From Pseudomonadota bacterium (GTDB lineage: Bacteria; Pseudomonadota; Alphaproteobacteria; Rs-D84), in contig JAEXCU010000013.1 in the NCBI GenBank assembly GCA_023402015.1, forward strand, positions 1 to 64,000: a DNA stretch of 64,000 nucleotides, given 5' to 3'. The position numbers and the translations under genes are program-made. Within the stretch, counting starts at the first letter, position 1. Each line of letters begins with the position of its first letter. Shown piece by piece: positions 52,654 to 60,734 of the stretch. The notes beneath the pieces are model-generated. The model was given only the letters and a program-made list of their open reading frames with translations, did no database searches and was not told the origin of the DNA.

Positions 52654-52714
52654 TTTTTACCCCTAAATCTTGATGTGTTATATATTATACCGAATTTAGT
52701 TTTTTGCAATAATA

Positions 52715-52742
52715 AAAACGGGACAAATGCCCCGTTTTTATT
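52715..52742 (-). terminator. Terminator hairpin after the ferredoxin gene
   Basis: AAAACGGG/CCCGTTTT stem with flanking A and T runs. Confidence 0.75.
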
Positions 52743-52757
52743 ATTTATGAATGATAT

Positions 52758-52940
52758 TTACTGTACATCTGGTGCAATTGCGTTTACTGGACAAATTGCC
52801 GCACATGTGCCGCATGAAATGCACTTTGCAGGGTCAATAACGCATTTTCCATCCGGTCCGACCGAAATCGCACAAACCGGGCATGCGCCCATGCATGTAT
52901 GACACGCAATGCATTTTGCAGGATCTATTTTATATGCCAT
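52758..52940 (-). CDS. fdx: 2[4Fe-4S] ferredoxin
   Basis: 60 residues with two complete clusters: CIACHTCMGACP and CISCGTCAAICP, each CxxCxxCxxxCP. Small bacterial-type ferredoxin found in anaerobes, electron carrier for low-potential reactions. Fits with the anaerobic reductase and radical SAM enzymes in the window. It lies 19 bases downstream of the Bax-inhibitor gene on the same strand. Confidence 0.96.
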   Translation of the reverse strand: MAYKIDPAKCIACHTCMGACPVCAISVGPDGKCVIDPAKCISCGTCAAICPVNAIAPDVQ

Positions 52941-52959
52941 TTTTTTCCGCCTTTTGTTT

Positions 52960-53688
52960 TTAATTACGATTAAACAGACTTAACACATATTGGAATATCG
53001 CGATAAAGGATATGTACAAATGCAACGCACCAACAACGGCCAATTGATTGCGCATTGTGTCGTCGCCAATTGAATTGTACGCACGCTTTAAATTCTGCAT
53101 GTCATATGCGGTAAACAGGGCGAACACCAATACCCCAATCAGGCAAACGATTGTGGCAAATGTACTGCCCAGTGGCCATATAAATGATGCAATTCCAACC
53201 AGAATCAGGCCAATCATACCCATCATCAAAAACAGACGCAAAAAGGATAAATCCTTGATAGTTTTGTATCCAAACAACGCCATGCATGCAAACATTATTG
53301 CAGAAATGATAAACGCATACAGTATGGAAAATGGATTAACCGCCAACGAAAATACCACCAGCGGTGTAATCACAACACCGATTAAAATCGCATAAATGGC
53401 CAGCATTATTGCCCCCATTGCGGGTTTCATACTGAATGCACGAATCTGGGCCCAAATGGACAATCCCAATCCGCCAAACAATAAAATATAATACAATGGT
53501 GTAAATCCGCCGGTCTGGAAATTCAACAGATGAACAAACCATCCGCCCCATATTGTCAGATATGACGCCACCGCCGTCAGTGCAACGGCACCGAACATCA
53601 GTGCAAAAATTCTTTTGAAATATAAGTCTATGCCAGATGCGCGACCACTTTTTTCGCGAACTGGTGCAGATGATTTTTTCGTTATCAT
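52960..53688 (-). CDS. Bax inhibitor-1/YccA family membrane protein
   Basis: 242 residues, about seven membrane segments. The N-terminal DLYFKRIFALMFGAVALTAVA and C-terminal ALHLYISFIAIFQYVLSLF match the Bax inhibitor-1 family. In bacteria these act as membrane proton/calcium leak or modulate FtsH; the role here is not visible. Confidence 0.92.
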   Translation of the reverse strand: MITKKSSAPVREKSGRASGIDLYFKRIFALMFGAVALTAVASYLTIWGGWFVHLLNFQTGGFTPLYYILLFGGLGLSIWAQIRAFSMKPAMGAIMLAIYAILIGVVITPLVVFSLAVNPFSILYAFIISAIMFACMALFGYKTIKDLSFLRLFLMMGMIGLILVGIASFIWPLGSTFATIVCLIGVLVFALFTAYDMQNLKRAYNSIGDDTMRNQLAVVGALHLYISFIAIFQYVLSLFNRN

Positions 53689-53779
53689 AAAATTCTCCTT
53701 GTCAATTAATGGATATATAATACAATAAAACCGCTATTTCAAGATAAAAGGTATTCATATTTTAACCCAGGGGCATGCT

Positions 53780-54613
53780 GTGGCGATTATTCTAGAACCC
53801 ATTTCACCGGTTGCATTTTCTTTTTTTGGATTAAACGTGCGTTGGTATGCGCTGGCATACATTGCGGCGTTTGTTATTGGATATTATTTAGTTCGCTATC
53901 TGATGCGTCGCGGCGACAGTGAAATAAAACTGAACAAAAAACAATTGGACGATTTGCTGACGGTTGTTATTTTGGGTGTAATTCTGGGGGGGCGACTGGG
54001 ATATGTGCTGTTTTATAATTTGCTATTTTTCTTGGCACATCCACTGGAAATTTTTGCGGTTTGGCATGGCGGGATGAGTTTTCATGGTGGGCTGTTGGGG
54101 GTTATTATCGCCGTGTTTTTGTTCGCGTCCAGGTTGAAAAAAAACGATAAATCTGTTGCCCATGATGGTACATATAAAACCGCATTTAAAATTTTGGACA
54201 TTATGGCGGTTGTCGCACCAATTGGCCTGTTTTTCGGACGTATTGCAAACTTTATTAATATGGAGGTTATGGGCCGCCCCACCACCGTACCATGGGCGGT
54301 TGTTTTTGCCGGCACGCCTGACGTACCGCGCCACCCCAGTCCTTTGTACGAAGCAGGGACAGAGGGCATATTGCTGTTTATCATAATGTTTTGCCTGTAT
54401 CGTTATACACGATTACGCACCCATCCCGGGGCATTGGGCGGTATTTTGGCAATGACGTATGCAATTTTCAGAATATTTTGCGAACAGTTTCGGGCGCCCG
54501 ACGTGCAAATTGGTTTTTTAACCAGTTGGGGCCTGACCATGGGGCAGTTGTTATCAGGAATAATGTTTTTTGCCGGTGCAATGATTTTTGCGATTGCGTT
54601 TCGTAAAAAATAA
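53780..54613 (+). CDS. lgt: Prolipoprotein diacylglyceryl transferase
   Basis: 277 residues from a GTG start preceded by CAGGGG. Seven membrane segments; the Lgt signature GRIANFINMEVMGRPT with the essential Arg/Asn, plus WHGGMSFHGGLLG. Moves diacylglycerol from phosphatidylglycerol to the lipobox Cys of prolipoproteins, such as the PLD lipoprotein at 11-12.7 kb. Confidence 0.96.
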   Translation: MAIILEPISPVAFSFFGLNVRWYALAYIAAFVIGYYLVRYLMRRGDSEIKLNKKQLDDLLTVVILGVILGGRLGYVLFYNLLFFLAHPLEIFAVWHGGMSFHGGLLGVIIAVFLFASRLKKNDKSVAHDGTYKTAFKILDIMAVVAPIGLFFGRIANFINMEVMGRPTTVPWAVVFAGTPDVPRHPSPLYEAGTEGILLFIIMFCLYRYTRLRTHPGALGGILAMTYAIFRIFCEQFRAPDVQIGFLTSWGLTMGQLLSGIMFFAGAMIFAIAFRKK

Positions 54614-54685
54614 TATAAAATAGTGCCATTGCCTGTATAGGAAAAGGTTTCTTAGAAATTATTCCAATACCGGAAAAACAGTTTC

Positions 54686-54775
54686 GGATGGGTGGCAGAG
54701 CGGTCGAATGCGGCGGTCTTGAAAACCGTTGAGGGCGCAAGTCCTCCGGGGGTTCGAATCCCTCCCCATCCGCCA
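54686..54775 (+). tRNA. tRNA-Ser (anticodon TGA), CCA encoded
   Basis: 90 bases with the long variable arm of class II tRNAs. Acceptor GGATGGG/CCCATCC, anticodon loop CTTGAAA (TGA), variable arm GAGGGCGCAAGTCCTC, T loop TTCGAAT, encoded CCA. Beside it lies a small accessory island. Confidence 0.97.
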
Positions 54776-54829
54776 GGAATTTGACCGCTGTATGGCGGGT
54801 TATTTTTATTGTGCCCCCAATACGGTGAA

Positions 54830-55039
54830 TCATTGAAAATTATTTGGCGTTGCCGCCACCCCACGACCGTGCCCGGCAATGATTTCAAGATTCTCTTCCA
54901 GTAAAACTGGATTGATAAACCCAAATTCGCGAATGGACTCGCGTATCTTCGCCGCTTGCGCCCGATTGTGCAACTTTGGGTTGTTTTTGTATTCCCTTAT
55001 CTGGGTGATTTCTATGTTCTGGATTGTTAAGTCAGTCAT
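54830..55039 (-). pseudogene. Truncated ParB-like N-terminal domain (phage or plasmid remnant)
   Basis: 69 residues behind a good AAGGAG. KLHNRAQAAKIRESIREFGF and the ENLEIIAGHGR motif are the ParB/Srx nuclease-like start of phage DNA methylases or partition proteins. After GHGR the sequence becomes GVAATPNNFQ and stops, 55 bases from tRNA-Ser, so most of the gene is missing. It looks like a scar of mobile DNA at the tRNA. Confidence 0.7.
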
Positions 55040-55238
55040 TAGATACTCCTTATAGTTTTGGTTATCTGCCCCTAAAAATTTTTATAGGGGGTCTATATAT
55101 AAGGTCGAGTAAAAGTTTACTTAAGGACCGTCCCTAAAAAACGATACTCTTCCCCTCTATATAAGCGATTTGAAAGTTAATGTGTTCATGTGGATAGACG
55201 CGCAGTTGTATTTAGTTGATTTTTGTGCCGATTTATGG
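55040..55238. other. AT-rich intergenic region of the accessory island
   Basis: Holds a palindrome CCCCTA/TAGGGG (about 55075-55097) and no credible gene. Base composition is lower in GC than the flanking housekeeping genes. Confidence 0.4.
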
Positions 55239-55244
55239 TATAAT
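55216..55244 (+). promoter_or_regulatory. Promoter of the effector-like gene
   Basis: TTGATT (55216-55221), 17-base spacer, perfect TATAAT (55239-55244); predicted start about 55251, one base before the leader ORF ATG. Confidence 0.7.
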
Positions 55245-55251
55245 TATCCGC

Positions 55252-55338
55252 ATGAACAAAGGCGACATTTGTCGCCATTTTTTATTTTCCCCGCCCCTGC
55301 GGGGATTTTTTATTGCAATAAAAAAGGAGCTATTATGA
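55252..55338 (+). CDS. 28-residue leader ORF overlapping two terminators
   Basis: ATG at 55252 lies at the predicted transcription start (leaderless). Its TGA stop overlaps the ATG of the effector-like gene (ATGA). The frame spans two intrinsic terminators: GGCGAC/GTCGCC plus T6 (55261-55282) and CCCCGC/GCGGGG plus T6 (about 55290-55312). Translation of the leader could suppress termination and couple to the downstream gene. Confidence 0.45.
   Translation: MNKGDICRHFLFSPPLRGFFIAIKKELL
55261..55312 (+). terminator. Two tandem intrinsic terminators before the effector-like gene
   Basis: Hairpin one has a 6-bp stem and four-base loop followed by ATTTTTT; hairpin two is CCCCGC..GCGGGG followed by ATTTTTT. 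Both lie between promoter and start codon. Confidence 0.75.
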
Positions 55339-56360
55339 GTACAAATTGGGGTGATGCTGGTTGGAACGAACGTGGAGAATTGGTTGTAAGTATATATAAA
55401 CAACCGCCAGAAATAAAAGATAATCAAAATAAGAAACCGAAACACAAATATAAGGAAATCGACTGCGGGGGTGAGTGTGGCGGATGTATTGCATTGGTCG
55501 TAGATGGTGAAGTCGTGTCTGGCCCGCCATTCCATCCTAATTGTAAGTGCAGTCTATCAACCGAAGATATTGAAAGTGCACCCGAACAAGAATCTAATTT
55601 GGGTGATACTGTGGGGCCAAACAGAAACAGTGCCCCTGATGATGTCAAATGGTTAAAAGAAGCATTACAAGATTTGGGTTTTTATGAATCTGACGCCAGG
55701 GCCGGTGAAACACCGGAAGAATTAAATCAATATCCCAATCAAAATTTATTTAATGCTATTAATAAGTTTCAACGTGAACATAATTTATCCGAACGTGGTT
55801 TTGTCGCGCCAGGGCATCAAACAGAGGCCAAAATAAATAATGAGTTAAAAAATCAAACAAAAGCACCAAAGGAAGAATTTAAGTATGATGGTGCAACATT
55901 TGATGGAAAAATTAACCCAAAAGACGGTCAATATGCCGTATTTGATGGAAAAACACTGGCAGTTTATGATGCAGGGGAAAAAGTTGCAGAATGGTCTGGA
56001 GTTGCCGGCAGAGAGGGGTATCAGAGTTCAGAATATCAGACTCTTGCTTCAACAGGACCTTTGCCTTCTGGCATATATGTTGCGCGGAAAAATGATTTTC
56101 AAGAAATTGACAGATTTAATCAAGCAATTGGTTGGCTAGGTATTGGTAAATGGAAGGGTTCCACTATGTCTTGGGGAAAATCCAGAGTTTGGCTAGAACC
56201 GGCGAAGGAAACAAATACATATGATCGTGGTTGTTTTAGTATTCATGGTGGGTGGGAGCCTGGGTCTGCCGGTTGTATTGATTTGACGGACCAAATGGAC
56301 GATTTTTCAAATTGGTTCAAAAATAATGGAAAAGATTTAATACTTTATGTAATATATTAA
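55335..56360 (+). CDS. L,D-transpeptidase-fold effector candidate with peptidoglycan-binding domain
   Basis: 341 residues from the ATG at 55335 behind AAAAAGGAGC. Residues 42-75 hold Cys/His elements (CGGECGGC, then PPFHPNCKC) like the HPNCRC end of phage Mu gpF-type domains. Residues 95-165 resemble a peptidoglycan-binding domain (VKWLKEALQDLGFY, INKFQREHNLSERG). The C-terminal part carries FSIHGGWEPGSAGCIDL, matching the His/Cys active site of the DUF2778/Tlde1-type L,D-transpeptidase group. No signal peptide, so export would need a dedicated system or lysis. Two small membrane proteins follow, as an immunity arrangement would. Confidence 0.7.
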   Translation: MSTNWGDAGWNERGELVVSIYKQPPEIKDNQNKKPKHKYKEIDCGGECGGCIALVVDGEVVSGPPFHPNCKCSLSTEDIESAPEQESNLGDTVGPNRNSAPDDVKWLKEALQDLGFYESDARAGETPEELNQYPNQNLFNAINKFQREHNLSERGFVAPGHQTEAKINNELKNQTKAPKEEFKYDGATFDGKINPKDGQYAVFDGKTLAVYDAGEKVAEWSGVAGREGYQSSEYQTLASTGPLPSGIYVARKNDFQEIDRFNQAIGWLGIGKWKGSTMSWGKSRVWLEPAKETNTYDRGCFSIHGGWEPGSAGCIDLTDQMDDFSNWFKNNGKDLILYVIY

Positions 56361-56364
56361 CATT

Positions 56365-56688
56365 ATGACTGATTTGTTTAAGGATAATAAATTACTGTGG
56401 AATGCGTCTTCATTTTGTTTGGCGTTTTGTATGCTGGCCGTTTATGATTTGGCGATGTTGCGTGGTTTTGGCAAATGGGATGGATTGTGGTATTACTTTT
56501 GTGCGACGGAATATTTAATAGTTCTTGATAAGATATTTATATTATTATCTGTTCTGTTGTTCATATATTTTTTTGTTATGTTGTGGCGGAAATACAGGTG
56601 GTATGCATCACTGGTATTTATTATGGCTGTGCCGTATTATGTGTTTTTGTTGGTTTTGCATGTTCTTATTTTGCATATGGTTCATTAA
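56365..56688 (+). CDS. Small membrane protein, candidate immunity protein 1
   Basis: 107 residues, three membrane segments; 4 bases after the effector-like stop. It and the next gene share the layout of segment one, YDL or FDL, a short loop with FGKWDGLW or IVKFNHIW, and two further segments, so they look like diverged tandem copies. No known family recognised. Codon use is T-rich and lower in GC than housekeeping genes. Confidence 0.6.
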   Translation: MTDLFKDNKLLWNASSFCLAFCMLAVYDLAMLRGFGKWDGLWYYFCATEYLIVLDKIFILLSVLLFIYFFVMLWRKYRWYASLVFIMAVPYYVFLLVLHVLILHMVH

Positions 56689-56708
56689 GTAATAAACAAA
56701 GGCACAAA

Positions 56709-57035
56709 ATGAGAAAATTATTAAGCAAATTTTGGTTTGTTGTAACGATATGTTTGTTTTGTGCCTTGTACATGTTTTTGTTTGATTTATTGTGCATAGG
56801 TAAAATTGTGAAGTTTAATCATATTTGGTCTGTGCAATGCCCATTTGATGCTGACGGAGCGCACATGAATTGCATGGCAAACTATGATATTGTATGTATT
56901 GTGATAATATCATGCGTGTTGTGTATTTTATTATTTTATTTATTCAAAACGTATCCCAAATGGGTATTGTTGATACCGATTTATGGTTTTTTGCTGTTCA
57001 TTTTATCGGTTATAACATTCTGGGGAATGGTGTAG
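56709..57035 (+). CDS. Small membrane protein, candidate immunity protein 2
   Basis: 108 residues from the ATG at 56709 (a frame from 56583 overlaps the previous gene). Three membrane segments; a Cys-containing loop (WSVQCPFDADGAHMNC) is inserted between segments one and two. Related in layout to the preceding protein. Ends 4 bases before the stop of the convergent DUF488 gene. Confidence 0.6.
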   Translation: MRKLLSKFWFVVTICLFCALYMFLFDLLCIGKIVKFNHIWSVQCPFDADGAHMNCMANYDIVCIVIISCVLCILLFYLFKTYPKWVLLIPIYGFLLFILSVITFWGMV

Positions 57036-57039
57036 TCGG

Positions 57040-57465
57040 TTATAAATGCACAATGTCAATGTCTGGGAATTGTTTGGCGATGTATTCGGCGGTCAGGCGG
57101 CGGTGGCATTGCAGGGCAGATTTTTCAGTGCATAAAAGACAAATTCGGTCAAGGGCAACCGGTTCCAATCCGGCGGTTGGGCGACGCGCAGTTAGCAATT
57201 CGCGATACATATGTTCGTAATCGTGCCAGGTAATACGGCCGTCTTTGTATCCGGTCAAAATTTCCGCCGTCGGCGCAAATTCGGGGTGATGTTCATATCG
57301 CGGGCCCAATACTGTGGCTAAATTTTCGCCGCTATAAAATGGTACATATGAACTGGTTCGCCACAGGCGGATATCCCACACCGCACGAACGAGCACCGCG
57401 TTTAATATTTCCATAAAAACATCAGGCTTTTTCCCACTAAAACCGATAGTAAATATTTTTGACAT
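57040..57465 (-). CDS. DUF488 family protein
   Basis: 141 residues. Begins KIFTIGFSGKKPDVFMEIL and ends with CLLCTEKSALQCHRRLTAEY, the conserved CxxC..CHR end of DUF488. The family is widespread, cytosolic and of unknown activity. Marks the right border of the accessory island with convergent orientation. Confidence 0.9.
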   Translation of the reverse strand: MSKIFTIGFSGKKPDVFMEILNAVLVRAVWDIRLWRTSSYVPFYSGENLATVLGPRYEHHPEFAPTAEILTGYKDGRITWHDYEHMYRELLTARRPTAGLEPVALDRICLLCTEKSALQCHRRLTAEYIAKQFPDIDIVHL

Positions 57466-57607
57466 ATAGTTATAATACGCGTATTTCAGATTTTATGTTC
57501 TGGATTATAACATAGGGATTTAGGCAATCAAGAATGATAAATTGCATAAAAAATCCACCGGGGGACAGGTGCAATGGATTACAACGACACATCGGCGGAT
57601 TTAATAA

Positions 57608-58312
57608 TTAAAACGTATAACGTGCGCCCAATTTTAATTCATGTGCATAGACGAATTCGCCGCCCACTGTTGAAGAATTAAAACGGTATGCAATATCCAT
57701 TGCCCAATCCGGGGTAAAGTGGTATGCGGTACCGACAGCAACCTGCCATTCAAATTCTGTTTTATCATTATCAACACGTGCCAATGTCTGGTCCGGTATC
57801 ACATCGCTGTCAAAGTCTAATTCAACCTTGGCATGTTGTTTATATGTTCCAAAACCAATACCCGCGCCAACATATGGTTCCCAATTTGAACCGGTAATGC
57901 TGAAATCATAGTAAAAGTTCGCCATATATGAATTGTGTTTTACGGACGTAGATGTTTCAATTTCGCCCATTACTGTTGCACCCGGCATACCAACAATTGC
58001 GGCCAGGTTCCCGGCGTATAATTCATAATCGTCTTCGGATGCGCCGCGCAGTGCGAATTCCAATTCACCGCGGAAATGTCCGTATTTTACACCGGCCGTG
58101 ATTTCGCCCGCCATTACGGCATCAAAATCCATATCGCCACCGCCATCCTGAACGATAAAGCCCGGAATGGCCGGATTAAATCCCATACGTTTTGCAGATG
58201 TGCCCGCTTTGTCAATAACCAGGCCCAATCCGACATACGGCGTAAAATCGGCCGCAACCGCACCGGTTGTTGTCAATGCCGCCAGTGCAAAAATTCCCAA
58301 AGATTTTTTCAT
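57608..58312 (-). CDS. Outer-membrane beta-barrel protein (OmpW/opacity-like)
   Basis: 234 residues from the ATG at 58312, which starts the signal peptide MKKSLGIFALAALTTTGAVA behind AAGGAG; the frame to 58330 adds six residues without purpose. Strands include FTPYVGLGLVIDKAG, WEPYVGAGIGFGTYKQHAKV and the final HELKLGARYTF. Eight-stranded barrel likely. Confidence 0.83.
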   Translation of the reverse strand: MKKSLGIFALAALTTTGAVAADFTPYVGLGLVIDKAGTSAKRMGFNPAIPGFIVQDGGGDMDFDAVMAGEITAGVKYGHFRGELEFALRGASEDDYELYAGNLAAIVGMPGATVMGEIETSTSVKHNSYMANFYYDFSITGSNWEPYVGAGIGFGTYKQHAKVELDFDSDVIPDQTLARVDNDKTEFEWQVAVGTAYHFTPDWAMDIAYRFNSSTVGGEFVYAHELKLGARYTF

Positions 58313-58405
58313 TGTTTCTCCTTTGTTCAACGAATGTGAAAATTATCCCACATGTCATATTTTTAGTCAATGATATTCGTCAGGATGAATGTTGTAAAAA
58401 ATTAC

Positions 58406-58436
58406 TTGACCTGGAGTTAAGTCCAGGATTTATACT
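58406..58436 (+). promoter_or_regulatory. Second MerR-type promoter with 19-base spacer
   Basis: TTGACC (58406-58411), 19-base spacer, TATACT (58431-58436), with dyad CCTGGA (58410-58415)/TCCAGG (58422-58427) in the spacer. The half-sites differ from the 17-kb operator, so another MerR protein is expected; none is encoded next to it. Confidence 0.75.
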
Positions 58437-58460
58437 GGTGCAAAACCAAAGGAGAAAAGT

Positions 58461-59486
58461 ATGAAAATGAAAGTTTTTTATTTGATTGCGTTGGCCTTAA
58501 TAGTGTTGGCCACTGCATTTTGGGCATGGCATGCAACGCGGTGGGACAAAACATTTCCGGTAAATAGTAATGTTGCGGTTCGTCGTGTACACTTTACCAA
58601 TCGTTATGGAATTAAATTGGCCGGTGATTTATATACACCAAAAAAAATGAATGCGGAAAAATTACCAGCGATTGCGGTATCTGGGCCATTTGGCGCCGTG
58701 AAAGAGCAGGTGTCCGGTCGATATGCCCAAGAAATGGCATCGCGTGGTTTTATCGCATTGGCATTTGATGCATCGTACACCGGTCAAAGCGGTGGCAAAC
58801 CGCGTCATGTGGCATCACCCGATATCAACAGCGAAGATTTTTCTGCGGCGGTTGATTATTTGACGACCGTGCCCAATGTAAATCCGGAACAAATCGGCAT
58901 TATTGGTATTTGTGGTTTTGGTGGAATGGGACTGAATGCCGCAGCAAACGACCCACGTATCAAGGCGACCATTACATCCACCATGTATGATATGAGTCGC
59001 GTTAACGCCAACGGATATTTTGATGCAATGTCCGCAGATGACAGATACAAATTACGCGAACAGTTAAACGCACAACGCACCGCGGATGCGAAATCGGGCC
59101 GTGCGGCATTTGCTGGCGGCGTTGTGGATCCGGTGCCGGCGGATGCGCCACAATTCCTGCGCGATTACCATGATTATTATAAAACTGCGCGCGGGTTTCA
59201 TCCGCGTTCGGTTGCATCAACAACCGGATGGCGCATGACATCCGCTTTGTCTTTTATAAATATGCCGCTGTTATCATATGCTGATGAAATCCGTAGTGCG
59301 GTATTAATGATTCACGGTGAAAATGCGCACAGTCGTTATTTCAGCGAAGACGCATTTCGTAAACTGCGTGGCGATAACAAAGAATTGATGATTATCCCGG
59401 GTGCCAATCATGTTGATTTATACGACAACATGAACGTTATACCATTTGATAAAATTCAGCAATTCCTGAATACACATCTGAAATAA
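58461..59486 (+). CDS. Alpha/beta hydrolase, dienelactone hydrolase-like, membrane-anchored
   Basis: 341 residues, ribosome site AAAGGAG. N-terminal hydrophobic anchor (LIALALIVLATAFWAW), then a hydrolase fold with SGPFGAVKEQ, the nucleophile elbow GICGFGGMG (Cys as nucleophile, as in dienelactone hydrolases), Asp/Glu region and the late His in IPGANHVDLYD. Similar proteins (YcjY-like) are often induced by MerR regulators. Substrate unknown; exported or anchored outside. Confidence 0.85.
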   Translation: MKMKVFYLIALALIVLATAFWAWHATRWDKTFPVNSNVAVRRVHFTNRYGIKLAGDLYTPKKMNAEKLPAIAVSGPFGAVKEQVSGRYAQEMASRGFIALAFDASYTGQSGGKPRHVASPDINSEDFSAAVDYLTTVPNVNPEQIGIIGICGFGGMGLNAAANDPRIKATITSTMYDMSRVNANGYFDAMSADDRYKLREQLNAQRTADAKSGRAAFAGGVVDPVPADAPQFLRDYHDYYKTARGFHPRSVASTTGWRMTSALSFINMPLLSYADEIRSAVLMIHGENAHSRYFSEDAFRKLRGDNKELMIIPGANHVDLYDNMNVIPFDKIQQFLNTHLK

Positions 59487-59551
59487 AAAAAGTACCGGGA
59501 ATTTCCCGGTACAATCATAAAAATTCCTGCAATATTTGCCGGAATTTTTAT
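59486..59551. terminator. Two terminator hairpins between the hydrolase and cspA
   Basis: GTACCGGGAA/TTCCCGGTAC (about 59492-59512) and AAAAATTCC/GGAATTTTT (about 59519-59548), for the converging genes. Confidence 0.8.
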
Positions 59552-59754
59552 TATGCCAATTTAATATTTTTGGCAGAAGTGCGGCCTTTGTCTGTCGCAA
59601 CATCAAAAGTAATCTTTTGATTGTCCGCCAATTCACGTAAACCGGCGCTTTCCACGTCAGAAATGTGAACGAAAACGTCCTGATTACCTGTTTCTGGTTT
59701 AATAAATCCATAGCCTTTTTTGGCGTTGAACCATTTTACTGTACCGTTTGCCAT
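59551..59754 (-). CDS. cspA: Cold-shock protein
   Basis: 67 residues, the full CSD: MANGTVKWFNAKKGYGFIKP contains RNP1 (KGYGFI), then DVFVHISDVE (RNP2). RNA chaperone in the cytosol. A long AT-rich untranslated leader lies upstream (59755 to about 59930), as is usual for cold-shock genes. Confidence 0.97.
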   Translation of the reverse strand: MANGTVKWFNAKKGYGFIKPETGNQDVFVHISDVESAGLRELADNQKITFDVATDKGRTSAKNIKLA

Positions 59755-59951
59755 AATTTTTCCTTTTATGCTTAATACATTTTACGAATTTGCGTCATTG
59801 CAGACCCGCAGCAGATTTTTTCATTGTATTTTTAGAAAATCTTGCTGTTATGCTTAGATAAGATAAAAGAAGAATTTTTAGAAAATAGATATTGAATAAA
59901 ATCAACATTAACTATGTTAGCGTGTTTTATACATAATGCAAGGGATTTGTT

Positions 59952-60701
59952 TTACAGGTATTTTATGTCATATGACATTTTATATGTTCCGCCCGGTATT
60001 TGTATTTTTTCAGATGTTGCCGGTTGTCGGGGTACGGATGATAAAATGTTTTTAATTTCATCTTCGCGGCCAAAATATTTGCAGAAATCAAATTTTAATA
60101 CCGCGCCCCGGCATACCAATTGATTAAAAATTAATTCGTCATTTATGCAATGTGATTGGGATGATAGGCACACAGATGTATCCAATGTCAGGTAATATGT
60201 ACTGTCCCACCCAAGGCCATAATTTGCACTGCAAACCAAACATATTGCCAATATGCCAATGATTACCGTCGTTGGCAATAACAGTACATCGTTTTGCGGG
60301 TCTTGACCAATTATACTGACACTGCTGACGCCACTGGTGGGGACCAGTTTGTATTTTATTGGCAAATCACATCCATGATGAATACAGCAACGAAATACGT
60401 GATAAATAATATCCGCCAAATCCGGACCAAAACGGCCGCCGATGTCTTTACCCCGTTCGTCGGGAATATGTATTTGCGAATAAAACCTGTATGCTGTATC
60501 TGCGGGAAAACCCATAAAAATTTCAATTACCCAATAATATTTTCGTATAAGGTTTATGTATTCTGTGCGGGTTATGTGTGATTTATTATAATATCGCCGG
60601 GCCGTTGCTTCTATGGCCAGGGTGGCAAAATTCAATGACGCGTTATAATCATGTTTTTGCCAGTTATCAATGGCACGTTCCATGTTTTTTACCAATTCCA
60701 T
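59952..60701 (-). CDS. Hypothetical protein with central membrane segment
   Basis: 249 residues. N-terminal helical region (ERAIDNWQKHDYNASLNFA), a central hydrophobic segment (VIIGILAICLVCSANYG) and a Cys-containing C-terminal part. Not recognised. It lies downstream of nrdG on the same strand but with its own start; whether it is part of that operon is unclear. Confidence 0.55.
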   Translation of the reverse strand: MELVKNMERAIDNWQKHDYNASLNFATLAIEATARRYYNKSHITRTEYINLIRKYYWVIEIFMGFPADTAYRFYSQIHIPDERGKDIGGRFGPDLADIIYHVFRCCIHHGCDLPIKYKLVPTSGVSSVSIIGQDPQNDVLLLPTTVIIGILAICLVCSANYGLGWDSTYYLTLDTSVCLSSQSHCINDELIFNQLVCRGAVLKFDFCKYFGREDEIKNILSSVPRQPATSEKIQIPGGTYKMSYDIKYL

Positions 60702-60734
60702 GATGGGGACCTGGGGTTATTTATGGGGTGGATG

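Noticed and set aside
54652..54924. Methylase-like SPYWG motif in another frame next to the ParB remnant
   Set aside because: Too short and interrupted by tRNA-Ser sequence; probably chance.
55170..55334. Longer N-terminus for the effector-like protein
   Set aside because: It would translate across the promoter and two terminators; the ATG at 55335 has a strong ribosome site.
54776..57600. A direct repeat of the tRNA-Ser 3' end as an attachment site pair
   Set aside because: I searched by eye for the T-arm/acceptor sequence downstream and found no second copy, so integration is inferred only from the truncated gene.
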